Assembly (NCBI GenBank): GCA_963924555.1
Contig: OZ004587.1
Span: 2,914,001-2,978,000, forward strand
DNA from: Crambe crambe
Lineage: Eukaryota; Porifera; Demospongiae; Poecilosclerida; Crambeidae
Direction of reading: 5' to 3'
DNA length: 64,000 nucleotides
Part shown: in pieces, positions 23,701 to 37,297 of the stretch
Layout: the number at the start of each line of letters is the position of its first letter
Numbering within the stretch: position 1 is the stretch's first letter
Notes under the pieces: model-generated
What the model saw: the letters and a program-made list of their open reading frames with translations, nothing else
Told to the model about the DNA's origin: nothing
Databases searched by the model: none
Translations under genes and position numbers: made by a program

Positions 23701-26700
23701 ATTCATCATTATCGCCAATACTGGACTTAAAATGACCATCGTAGAATAGTTTACTAATACTCAAGTCAGAAGGTGAGTCCAAAGGAAAATTGTTGCAATC
23801 ACTCAACATCAATTCATCAAGGTGATAACATACCCAAGGATCACCTTGGAATCCCACGAAAGTAGAATTTTCTGGTTTTCGAGGCAACTGAATTATGAAT
23901 ACAACGTGGGTTACATTGGCAGTGCTGATAACAATTTCATCATCCTCATTTCTTTTTAACTTGTCACTGATACGGTAACGAGCACAAGCAATTAGATCAC
24001 CATTCATGTGTCCAGCTTCACACTGGACAACTATCACATTGCACTGTCCACTTTCTTGCATAGATTCACTAAATGCAGAAACAAAATTGGTAAGTGGAGC
24101 TAAATGGCAATGTACATTACAAGAATATCAATGTAGTTGCACACTTTCCCTGTCACAATATTGCATACATGTTTGATGCCTTGCTTGTTTCTCTCTAATA
24201 AATATTGACCTTTGAACTATCATACTTCTCTCTCTCTCTTCTCTTTGTTGGACTCATGGAGAATCAAGATACATTGTTTAGTCAAGCCCATGGCGAAAAA
24301 CTTGAGTACTTTGACATATGTGGCTCAATCGACCCTTCCTTGACTTAGCCTTGTTGCCATGCAATGAGTGAGTGACACACATGTAGAGTTTGAGCCATGA
24401 TCAACATATGTAAGCAGTAAGCCAGCAAAGATACAAGGCACCAAGTAAGCAAGGAACCAAACATCACAGTATGTGACAAAGACTATAACATAGGCCTATA
24501 GCAACCAACAGCATGCAATTTCAAGTGTAACGATTGTCATAGATTATCTGCGCTAGTTATTATTAAGCTCAAACACATAAGCAACACCTAAGCTGTGTGA
24601 GGATGAAATCAAACTCTTTTTGTACAATTCATGTATACTACAACTTTAAAAAATGATATGGTAATAAGTTCAGCAATCAAGAAATTAGCTTCCATAACAT
24701 GTGACCTGCTCTGGGAAAACCTACCAGTTAGTGAAAATTGCTATGATGAAATTTATGATCTATGGCTCTGTTTTGTTACACAAATTTCAAAGCTCAAGCT
24801 TCTTGCCCAAGGAGTGTTAGCTATTGTTGGTTGTTTTTTCGTTATTTTTTGTTGTTTTTTGAGAAAAACTGATTAAGCTATGTGAATATTATTATGCCTG
24901 CACAGTATTAAAAAAAGACATGGGTGGGGTTTGCTCTTCGTCATTTAGAATCTCCGTGCATGAAACTTCAATGGGTGACTGGCTAATCTTAGCACTTCAA
25001 CTTGTAATCCAAGCTCCAAACTTTGTCTGTATTTTGTTCAAGGATCATTTATGCTGTTGACATTTTTTGCCAATTATTGCTAAACATGCTCATATCTGAT
25101 AATTGATTTTTTTGGGCTAATCGGTGGGTTTTCCATGAGCAGGTCACACACCATACTCATTTGTTATTAGGTGCATGCACCTACTGCTTAACAGTGAGCA
25201 TGCACCTAACAGCAAGATGAATATTTAATTGAGTACCAAGTGAAAAATCAGCTAGCAAAAAGTTGTTAAACCAGTAAGAAAAAAATAAACTAGAAGAAGC
25301 AAAAAAAAGACCTTATAAGCAAGGAGTGCTGAACAAAGTGTAGTTAGAGCAGCCAGAAAATCAGTGTGATTATGCGCTTATATGTATGCGAAATGCGCCT
25401 AATAACGTGTGAGTATGGTATTTACCTTATCTTCGAAGTGAAGTCATCTTCAGTGTCAAATTCTTGTAGCAGTAAATTGGTAATGCTAAATCCACTTGTG
25501 GAGAGGTCAGAGGAAGACAAAGATTCCTGTAACGCTTTACACTTCTCTTCACTCAATAGACCACCAAAAGTAGTAACCTAGAAAGGGAATGTCTTAGGAT
25601 AATTATTATCACACAGTTTCTTTATAACTGAAAGAAAACTTGCAGCTTGATAATTGATATGATTTGCATAGCACAAGTGGCACCAAATTCTCTGAATCAT
25701 GCATATGTGAATTTCTGTTCAACTTATTAAGTAGTTACACTTCAGATAATAGTATCACTGAGCACATACTAAATGATGGATTTTGAAATTGGTGTCATGA
25801 TGATAATATTGATACTGTGGACATTAAATAAATTATACCTGTAAAAATAATGGGGTTGTGGAACAGTCTTTCCTTTGCAATAGGTATCTCAATAACACAT
25901 CCAACGTTTTATGGCACTGTGTGATAAAATAATTGGTCTGTAAGTCTTTATATTCCTGCTGAGCTCCATTTTCTTTATTCAATTTGGAATCCCTAACACG
26001 CAGTACAGCATCAGGTGTAGCAGTCTTCAGTAAAAGATCCTTACACTCTGTTAAGATCTAGTTGACATAACAGTAAAGCAAACAGTAACCAAAATATCTG
26101 TACTGAATGATGTCTCTGCAGGGGCTTAAGTATACTACTTTCATTTCAGAGCTGCATACACTTACACAAAGAGGCAGAGAGTATCATGCATGATTGTCAT
26201 ACCTTATTTTCTCGTATTAACTGGTGCAGATTTTTTACATTTGCAATGGCTGTTTTAACATATGATATCCACTGTGATACAAGATAGATCCTCATTTCAG
26301 TCAAAGATTTCTTTGCTATATGGTTATCTTCAATACTCATCAATTTATCACATATATTTGTCATTTGTGTGTTGTAATAATGAACAACTTCATTCACAAG
26401 CTCCTAAAAATAGGAAAGTACATACAATGATGACATAATACAATGAAAGGAAAAAAATTTATGCTAAAGAAAAGGCCATGTAGGGTTAGTCTGTACTTTA
26501 ACAGTTTCTGTCAACAAAAATCAAAATTATGCTGCCTTCAATAATAATCCCTACTCCCACCAAGCTGCTTTAATTGTTCATGTCAGTATAAAAGTGTTCT
26601 GCTTGGTTTAGGCAGTGATGTAGGGATTATTATTGAAGGTTTGATTTTTGTTGACAGAAACTGTTAAAGTACAGACTAACCCTACATGGCCTTTTTATTT

Positions 26701-29700
26701 AGCATACTTTTTTTTCCTTTCACTTATTTGTTTACTTTTTGTACAACCTAAAGATTGAATATTATTTTCAAGTAAAAATAGCTGGTTGGCATGCACATAC
26801 GTGCATGTGATAGTGACAGACGCGCGCGCATGACTAATGATGTCATTTTAAAATGGCTGACATAGTTATAATGAAAAGTCGCTCGATATGAGTGATTATT
26901 TTGAAGGGAAACTGTGGATAAACGATGGTTAAAGCACATTGTGTGGTTATAACTGCACAAGTTGATATAAATTTTATTGTCGTATGTGAAAGGATCATGG
27001 AGTTACAGCCTGGCAAGAAGATGAATCTGATGATAATGATGAACGAATCATAAAAATTTTAGATTTAGGCGGCGGCTGGTGCCGATCGTTGACGCTGTTC
27101 TGGAGGAGTTTGAGTGGTCATATCATCATCTTCTGCATTGTTTTTCAGATGTAAGAAGTTTAGTTGAGCCTGTAGCAAGAATAGAAGAGATACAGAGAGT
27201 CTAGTTTGTATTATTCTAATGAGAGAAGCCACGCCCATTCCGTACTAACCCTACATAGAGAGTGCTACCGCACTCTCTGATAACTAAAGCAACCATCCAT
27301 CACTATTAAATTTTATTTCTGGCATATGTACATGGAGATCATCCATTGATGAAAACTGTAGTTACTAAGTGTCCAGGCAAGCATGCTTAGCATGTATAGT
27401 CTATTATGAGTTTGTACCCCCATTCCATTGCCCGTGCTTCCAGAACCTATGCCTGAAATATGGCTTTAAAATAGGCAAGCTAAGCTCCAGGAATATAACT
27501 ATTTTGTTGGACAACCTCCAACTAGTTAAGTATACACAGTACTATGATATGCCACTTGCAGGGATTGAAGTGGTTACCTCATATTCTTTAAATGAATTAG
27601 TCAGTTTTTCCAATGGCATACTCTTCTGAGCCTCAGGAAAAGAATGGCCTTGTATCCACTTCATTACATCATCCTTTAATCTCGCAAGATTAATGCCTTG
27701 TTGTAATTGAGCCTTATGATCATCATTAGGGTTTAGTGGAAGACTATAGGCAAAAAAAAAAACAGGAAATTTTAGTAATTGGGCCTGAACAAGTCTAGTT
27801 CAATCTGGGTCCTAAAATTATTACCATGCATATTTCATTCAATATCACTACCACACAAAACAATTTCAAGCATGTTCAAATGATAATTATTCATGCAATG
27901 AATAATATATAACAGTGATTTCCCTAGCTTGGTATATCTCTAGTAGCAGCTTGTTGAAATAATACTACTTTCTCACTATACCTTTTAGCGATTTCACTAT
28001 AAAAATCGATTTTAGCACCACCAGGAATTCCACATTCAGGTGGTAAAACCTATAGGAATGATACAATGATCCACTGAAATGGGTTAGACTTTCTTTTCTT
28101 TGATCCATTCTTTGTCAAGATGGCAAAGGTAGCTGATAGATACTATCTTCCTCTGCACACATATTGATAGGTGATATCATGTGCAGGTGCTTATCGAAAG
28201 GGGTGTGGTTAGGGACCCCCGGATAACCTAACTACACTAATCAATATAAAGGTAAAAGAAATTGATTATGCAACAATTTGTACACTGCCAATTCATTCAC
28301 CTTGTCCAGTTCATCAATGATATTATGAGGAATATCCACAACTATATGAGATGCTTGCAAGACTATCGTAGCAGGAGTGTCTTCTTGATATCCCACAAAA
28401 GCATCATAAGAGGTAAAATTCATGCTGCAAAAAAAAAAATCTATCACATCTACCCCAGAGGATGAAAAAGAATTGATACCTATCCAATTTTTTGGACTGT
28501 TACTTACTCATCAACATTTCCTGCATCACCATTCTGAACCACAGTTACAAAGTTTGATATCCAAGACTTAAAATCATCAAGGATCTTTAATTGCCAATCT
28601 TCTAGCAAAGTTTTACTCAGAATGAAATGTTTTTCTAATCGATTAATAAGTGGAGTAGGAAACTTGTCATAGACTGTCCTACTCTCTGCAATCAAAATCA
28701 GCCTAAATGAAGCAACAATTAAAAAATTAATTATTATAACACGTACAACAAGAAAAACAATAATATACCCAAGGGGGTACCTGCAGGAATCCTGCAGTTT
28801 TGTATTCCTATAAGTAAAATGTATACATGTTGCAGGAAGTGCATAGCTGAAACTGTAGACAGGGAAATTTAATCCAGTTAGTAGCTAACTTTAATTAAAG
28901 TTAGCTACCATCTTATCATAATTGTATTTCAATCACTTAGCTAGCTATGATTTAATTCAGATTGGAATAAAGAAACCTCTTTTTCGTGCTTGGTGAACAA
29001 AATCAAAACTCATAGCTTATGCTCCTCCTCCTAGCTGCTGACTCTGAAAAAAAAAGCAATGCTCTCATTTGTTGCTGCTGATTTCTACTTGCTCTTGCAG
29101 GCAGAATTTATTGTTTGGTGCTCGGATTGAGTAATCACCTATTTACATACGGAGAGTGTACAAGGAATATCGGAATAACGCAAACTGATACCAGACTCAG
29201 GTCACAAGACTGCCTGGGGCCAAGGCTATCTGGAGTTGTTTTTGTTTTGCTTTTTTGGTTTATTGGTTTTTGTTTTTATTGTTGTTGTTTTTTGTTGTTG
29301 TTGTTGTTGTTGTTTGTTTTTGCTAACTTAGAAAGTTCACAGTCATTACTAAAAGCATTGTAATTCGATAAAGGAGCTGGAATACGTAACAGTAACTACG
29401 GACCGACCAATGGAATCTCATGTCCACAGAACAGAACATGGTAGTCACCGGACTACTGTGTTCAAATTATTTCGTAAACTCCTGGCTATAATATAGTTAT
29501 GATATCCACAACCACCACTATTATAAAGTGATTAAATTTTACCTGAAGTCAGGATGAACATGGCATTTCATTCGATGAGTTTGCAAGCCAAGATCTACAT
29601 ACTTCTTCCCAGCATGTATCAAGTAATACTATAAGAGAAGAAGGTACGTATACACACCAAAGTAATAACTAGGTGAACACATGAGTTTACATAAGGATCA

Positions 29701-31063
29701 GATGACTCTGTTCTAATCGATTGTAAAATGCAGCTATAAGCCAGCAAAGTCTACCTGATTGAGAGCATCATAGAGGCTTTCATAGAGATTCTCCAAGTTG
29801 AGAAGTATCACCATACGTCCATCTTCCATACACAACTTAATTTTGTTTATATTCCGGCAAGTCTAAAAATTAATCATAAATAGAGTCATTGAGAGGATGC
29901 ATGAAATTCATGACATTGTGTTATAGTAACAATACCTGAGTATATTCTTTGTCACGAGGAAAACTGCTTCCAAACAATATTAATGGTTTTTTATTCTTAG
30001 TACCATTTTCATCATGTGAAAATAAGAAGTGTTGCAAAGTCTGAAGGGCAGTGTAGTTCTCAGTCAAAAATAATAAATACCTGTCTTCTCTAGGATACAC
30101 AAAAACAATAGCAAGAGTCAAACGTACTATACTAACAGTACGAGCTTAATTAAGTATATAAACCTTGTGTCATCACTCTTAGTCGAGACACATGCCCTTA
30201 TTAATCCCTGAGGGGTATTATCAGGAGAAATGTAGCACTTCCGTTCCTAATAATTGAAAAAAAAAGAAGATCATCTGATATCATAAAAATATTCCTTTCT
30301 CACTTCATCTATCATTTTTTCTGGTTCAGGAAGTTTTCCTAAATTGTTTTTGAAAATTTTCCATGAATCTATATCTTCAATCCCTCCGAAGTTCCTTTTC
30401 ACGACGTGCTCCAGTTGGCAAGAGTTAATTTTTTCTCCAGATTTATCACACAACCATAGCAACATTTTGATCAAGCTGCAGTATTAAAGACGGCATTATG
30501 CTAATGTTTATAGAGTACAAAAATAAAAACTCACTCTACAAATGCTTTACTCTTATGAAATATTTAAGTATACACATCAGTGGATGAATGCAAAGAGTCA
30601 GGATTTAGGGTCCAAAAAAATGAAATGTTAGAGAGTGCATATATTCCACTATACTGATTCAGTATGGGGGAAGGGAGAAAGAGCACCACTCTTCCACTCT
30701 ATGGCCAGAACACAGCACATATTTTCATGCATGCAGTGTATAAACAATTAGTTACCTATAGAAGTCACGAAGACCATAAAATTCCTTCTTTGAACTGCCA
30801 CCTATATTGCAATTTTTTTGGTACTCCTTGCAGATTTCTTCATAAGACTTTGCTAATGGTTCCAGATAATTTTCTAGGCGCATTCTGAGTAATTCACTTG
30901 AAACACTATCTTTGTCACTCCCATAGCAAATTCCCCTAAGAAAAAGTGGAACAGTCATCGGAATCTCCTACTCTATAAAAACCTCTCTACATTCTCTAGA
31001 AAGAGAAGATACTAGATCTATGCAGTTTCCCCTCATTTCACAGAAAAGTATTTTCCATTATGA

Positions 31064-31102
<39 letters not shown>

Positions 31103-34100
31103 ATTTAAACATTAATCAACTATCAAAAAGCTATACCTTGCAGTGTTCACCAATTCTTTAGTCCCAGGATTAGTTCTGGTAACCATCACTCCACGGTTCA
31201 TCTTTGCTGGATCCAATGCCCAGTTTGATATTCCAATAAAAGCCACACGTTGCTCTCTTTTCACAATCTGGACATTTCAACAAAGGTGCAATGTCATAGT
31301 ATTAAGAGTTAATTGGTGGATGATAATAAGTATTCATCTCCATAATAATTGTAGCCAAAAAAAAGGCATCCTCACATGCTTTACAGATGGCCTGCAAACT
31401 TACTTCATCCCGTCCTTCTCCTCCTTCTGCTCCATCTTCAAGAAGAGGATGCAGGGCCTTCAATGGCAAACTTGGTGAATCTTCAGCTAGTCCCACTTCA
31501 TCCAGAACAACAACAGACACGTGAGTAGCTGTTTCCTTTTTCTGAAACTCTTTAGCAGTGTTAAACACATCAACTATACTTTCAGGAGTTGAATACTTGC
31601 TGCACTGATATGAGAACATATGGACCTGGAAAATGAATAAACTGGTTAAGACAGCTCATACATCTAGCAACTTGGCCACATATGAAGATTCTCTACCACC
31701 ATACCTCCTTGAAATGTTTCATTAGTTCCTTAGAGGACCCCTTTCCATTCATTGAAGATGACACTATAGTTTTTGCCAATGATTTAGAACTTCCAGGTTT
31801 ACCAACAATAAAGAGTGGAATTCTGTTCTCAATGCAGATTGTCATCATAAATACATTTTCACGTAGAGCTTCATTTTTGGCAATATTCTTAGGCACTTCC
31901 ATGTTATCAAGTATAACCTTTTCACACCTGAAAAATAGAGCTTTGAAATTCATACTGATTCTTATAACATGATTAGCAGTGTGTGTGTTCTGTTGTTTTG
32001 GATAATGAGCTATTCCTATGGTAATGTATTCATGCAGCCAGGAGAAAAAAACACTTTCTGGTTATACCCACTGATGATTTTTTTAAAATTTTGAACGCAC
32101 CATAATATTTCATTCTGAAACTGCTTCACACCATCATCACAAAGTTCAAGTGGACTTTTAAAATATTTGACTATTTCTTCCTCATAATCTGCTCTGCTCT
32201 GTAACCGGGAATGGTAGCACACACACAATGAGAGTATCAAAGCCCTCGTCACAGTGCTGATTCTCTGTGAAATAAGGATTGTTAAGGTTACAGTATTAAT
32301 AGTTGCACTTTCTATGAGATGCAGCACAGTTTCATACTATCTAGCACTTCTACTCTACAACTGGGGGCAAATGAGACACTTGAGAACACTACCATTGCAG
32401 CATTGCAGAGAAACTCAACCACTAAGCAGCCGTGCCTCAATCAATTTTAGTCATCAATTTGCTCAATCTACAGCTATGTGCCGATCATTATATTTTATGA
32501 ACCAGTAGTCAAAAGGGATTTTTGATCAATCACCCACTCAATCGATAGCTAAAAAAGCAATCAAAACTTAGGAGTGTTGCCTTTTTTTCAAGCTGCCGTT
32601 CGGTTTCTCTGCAACAATAGTATTCTGATCCTCAATTGTAAATAGGAAATACTGATTAGTATGAACCCGTAGCTTTCAACTATCAACTACAGCATCTGTT
32701 ACAACTACATGAACTCATGAATTATTCATAAGATAAGTGTATACTGTAATTATTCTCTAGCTCATAGGAAATCATTGCTGATACCTAAAAGGATATTTCA
32801 TCCTGTCTTTTGTGATTGCTATTATAGATAATTACCTTTAATTCCTTTCCAGCATTTCTTTCAATTTTTTCTTTCAGAATTTCACACTTGGACATAAAAA
32901 ATTTGAATAAAATCATTGCCCGCTCTACGTCTCTCAAACTGACAAAACTGCATTCATCCTGCAAAAATATATATAAAGGTGACTATAGAATCTTAAACAC
33001 AAGTACTTCACACTATTTTTTCAGTTAGTGTTCTTTACCTTTCTGCTTCTCATGTACTTCTGTGATGCCGCCAATATTTCTGCTACCCTTTTAACCTCAC
33101 CTTGTTGATAGCTTCTTTCAATCTGAAAAACAAGAAAAAAATTAATAAAAGAATAGACTTTCTAGAACTGCTGTATGGCGTTAATTTTCAAGGAGCAGAT
33201 TGAACGAGTTGCATGGAAGTTAAACTCCATGAATTATTATTCTGAGCCATGATGTCACTGCTTCTCTTCTAGGACTGAATTCTTATGGGTACATGTCCAA
33301 CTACTGTCATCTTTCATCACTTGTGCTTTGATATACGTAGTAACCTAGATTTATTGACTCTTTTATGCTATTCATAGTGATGATCAGAGATACAGTATCA
33401 GGTAGCTATATTTCTCTCCAGATAAATACACTGCACTGCACTGGCATAGCAAGAGGTGTGGTTATAAGTAAACATGCATGCATTCTTACCTGCAATGCAA
33501 CCACAAAAGTTATCTACATAAAATCTTTATATCATGACTGATCCATGGAAGTTAAGCTCCTCAAAATTAAAAGCGCTTAAGTTATTCAACCTCAATTAGT
33601 TAATCAAAATGTTACTAACATAATTCTGCACGATTTGCTTAGTATAATCTCTTTCAGTTTCATCAGTTAATTGTCCAAAATCATAAACCAGAGGCCTCAT
33701 AGCAGGAGGTAGCTCGATGACGCGATAAACCAGTTGCCAAAGCGGAATATCACCTAAGGATATAAAGAATAATATAGTTTCCTATCCCCATTACCATGTA
33801 TTCTCATTTTTTTAAAGTCTAGCTAGAGATATCTATTTCACAGTCTCAACAAACATGAAAAGTATATTCCTCACCTATTCTTTGTTGCTTCTTCATGTCC
33901 TTCACAAAAAATCCCAGTCCAGCAGACTGTAGCTTTTCTATCATTGCTTCAGAATGTCTACATGCATAATTTGTGTGTCACTCAAACTTCGAAGTCTAAG
34001 CATACCCAAACACCATGCATGTGGGCGCAAGAGCACAATGTCTCATGGTCAGGTGTACAAATACCAGAGTGTTATGAACCAGCTAGAAAGTCCTGCCTTT

Positions 34101-37100
34101 TATGCTATATACATTATTCCATCCCCCAAATTTTATTCACTACTACGGGGAAATGCAAATATTGTGTGGCAAGTCAGTTTACCTAAATTCATTGCGAAAA
34201 AAAATCTGCAATATTAGAACTAATAACTAAATAACTTTTAGTAGCAAGTACACAACCCCCCTTCACTGAAAATATAACATTGCCTATACCACCACAAACC
34301 TTTTGTACGGATTGCATGCTGCCACAAACTTGATATTCTCAGGAATTCTGACCCCCAATACAGTCCTATCACAAATTATTTCCTTTATCAGTCCAATAGC
34401 ATCTGTAGTATTTGCTTCATCAAAGAACAAGATTGTGTCAACTCCCTTCTTCCTGTTTATTTCTGAATGCTGTCGAGCTGATTTTAAAGTTCTGATGATC
34501 GTCTCTTCTGTTGTGCCACCATGTACCTGCAACCATGATAATCATTAGCACAAAAAATAGAGGCAATGGATATAAATATAGGGCTCATTTGAAGCTGCAG
34601 TATATCAGAGAGAGCAGTAGCTCTCTCTATGTAGGGATAACGCGGATGCTGGCACACACCACATATAGACTAATATAAAAGTGAAATTCTAGTTCCCCCT
34701 CTTGGACCTACTGTGAATGATTATCCAGCCTACTAGAACCTACTACAAAGTGCAGACGGCAAGCTGATAAGTCACTGGATTCTTCTTCTCTATTGTTGTT
34801 ATTTACTATTATTATCATTCTTAGATAACCATATCTCTCGAACCACTCAAGCTACAGCTATGATTTCTGCATTCCAAATTCTACCAGCTACAGTATATCA
34901 GTAGTTCTACAATTGGCTATCCACGAATATCTTTAGAATCTGGCTAAATGAGCCAGTAGATGCACACATAAATGCTTACCTTTAATATAAACATATTGGA
35001 TGTTTCTTCATCTAGTGAGCGTCTGGACTTCATTGATGCTAGGTCACACATGAAACGAATCAATCTTGTTTTCCCACATCCAGTTTCACCCATCAGAATA
35101 ACAGGAATTCCACACCTTGTAAGAATAATTATACATGAGAAATACCAAAAATCATAATCTTAGATGCCATAAAAATATGATTAATTCTAGCACCTAATCC
35201 ATTGAAATACTGAACTAAACAATACCTACCGGAATCTCATTTGAATTCCAAGAATTTTGATGAAGTTATCAATGGTAAGAGTATACGATGTATCAAAATC
35301 CTTAGGGACAGTCACTCCCATGAAATCGGACAGTTTTTTTAATAATTTCTCTCGTCCCCTGCAGTGAATAAATGAATAAACTAAGTTATCAATTCATAAT
35401 TCTGACTACTATCTATATATTAATACGCTTGTACGTACATCCGTCACAGTTCAAAGGTCAATTGGTAACGCACATAAGTGTCACTCGTGGCAACATGCAA
35501 ATTCAAAGCAAAGAAGGAAGGGCGGATTGAGCCATGGAGCAGCTCGATATGCCCAAGCACTCGAGTTTCTAGCTATGGACTTGACTCAACAATGAATCTT
35601 GACGCTCTAAGAGTCCAACGTTACAAAGAGGTGAGGGGGAGAAAGAAAAAAAAAAGAGAAATACGGTTCAAAGTTCAATAGCTACTGCGACCTAGCCAGG
35701 CTGGCGAAGATGGTCGGAGACTGTAGTAAGCCTAGGCCAGCGAAGAATGCAGGGCTGTAGCAAACTAGCAAGCAAGATGCCAGAAAACTGCATAGGAAAA
35801 GCCTCACTGAAGGAAGAAGAGCACAGCATAGGCTTAGCTAGAAGAAACCAGTCCCAATTGCATGCAATTTCAAATGCAAAATAAGATTGCCACAGATTTT
35901 CTGTGGGTGCAGACTAGTAATTATTATTACTTCTATTGTTTGCAGTACACAGGTTAGATGGCATGTGATATTTTGCTCCAGTATGACTAGTAGTCAGTAT
36001 TGAGATTGAAAGAATCAAGCTTTAGAGTGTATGTAAGACCAGAAACATTTCATCATTAAATTATTAGTTTTGTTGATCTTTCTACTTGGTATGTAAAAAG
36101 CAGGTTCACAAGTCTTGCCTCTGACGACGTGGTTAACTTTATATTGCTTTGTTGTTGTTGTTTTTTGTTCTTTTTTTTTATTTTCCTACTTGGTATTGTG
36201 GTTGTCAGTGAGGGAAAAAAGTAGAGAGAGACACCTAGATCCAAATCACATAATTGTACCAACCCTGTGTTTTTAACTCACCATTCTCGGTAGCCTTCAT
36301 CAAACATCTCGAGCTTATATAAAAGTGTTTCCATTAGATCTTTGGGGATAACCATATTTTTATCTCCCCCTGGAATGATCAACTCGGCAGTTTCTTTTGA
36401 AATTGAAAATCCAACAAATGTAGCAGTTGCCTGATCATGGTTGAAAAATACATAGGGATGTGGTCTGCAATCATAATGCACATGCTCAAGTTAATCTGCT
36501 ACATAATAATAGGTTCTGACCTTTTTTCCCATCTATGTCGAGATACTATTTCTAGCTGCTTTATTAAATCGCCTTTAGTATCAATATTTCCTTCTTCAGC
36601 ATCGACTTCTCCTTGTAGTGAAGAAGTGGAAAAATCCTATGATTCCACATCATGGGTTGTAAAATGTGTATTTCATCTAACTAGCTATAATATCAAAAAG
36701 AGCTTAAAAATTATTAAAAACAGCTGGGGACTACAATATCAACTTATCTGATTCTGAAATAAGTCCTATACATATAGACAAACCTTAGACATACGAATGA
36801 GAAATTTTACAACAAAAGCCTTCAATCCAGGTATTGTGCCTTTAAGGTGCACAGACTGTTCAGCTACATAAAGTTGGTAATTCAAAAATTCTATGAAGTT
36901 GCATAACTCTCTCCAAGTAGGATGAGCGATCCCAGAAAATCTACACAGATAAATCGAATAGGGAATACCATGCAAACTATGCATACTTTCACTGAAGATT
37001 ATATTTTAAAATACCAACCTCATTACTGTACGCAGACAATCTTCAGGCTCATCTTCAATGCTATGCATATAATGGAACGAGTCGATTTTCTCTCTAGAAT

Positions 37101-37219
37101 CCTTTGAATCACTACGTTTGAGATACTGATAAACACGCTGGTACTTTGCACTTTGAAATTCTGTAGTGTCCATACCAATCTTCATTTTACCTAAATGATA
37201 TCCACAAAAGTTATGACTG

Positions 37220-37297
<78 letters not shown>

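Noticed and set aside
24631-24876. 81-codon plus-strand frame with a hydrophobic C-terminus
   Set aside because: It overlaps an old interspersed repeat also seen at 59,160 and lacks splice or codon support.
29115-29363. Plus-strand Phe/Leu-rich open frame
   Set aside because: It is produced by T- and TTG-rich simple sequence in an RNF213-like intron.
31143-32508. Plus-strand open frames over the AAA4 exons
   Set aside because: They are antisense shadows of the conserved minus-strand exons.
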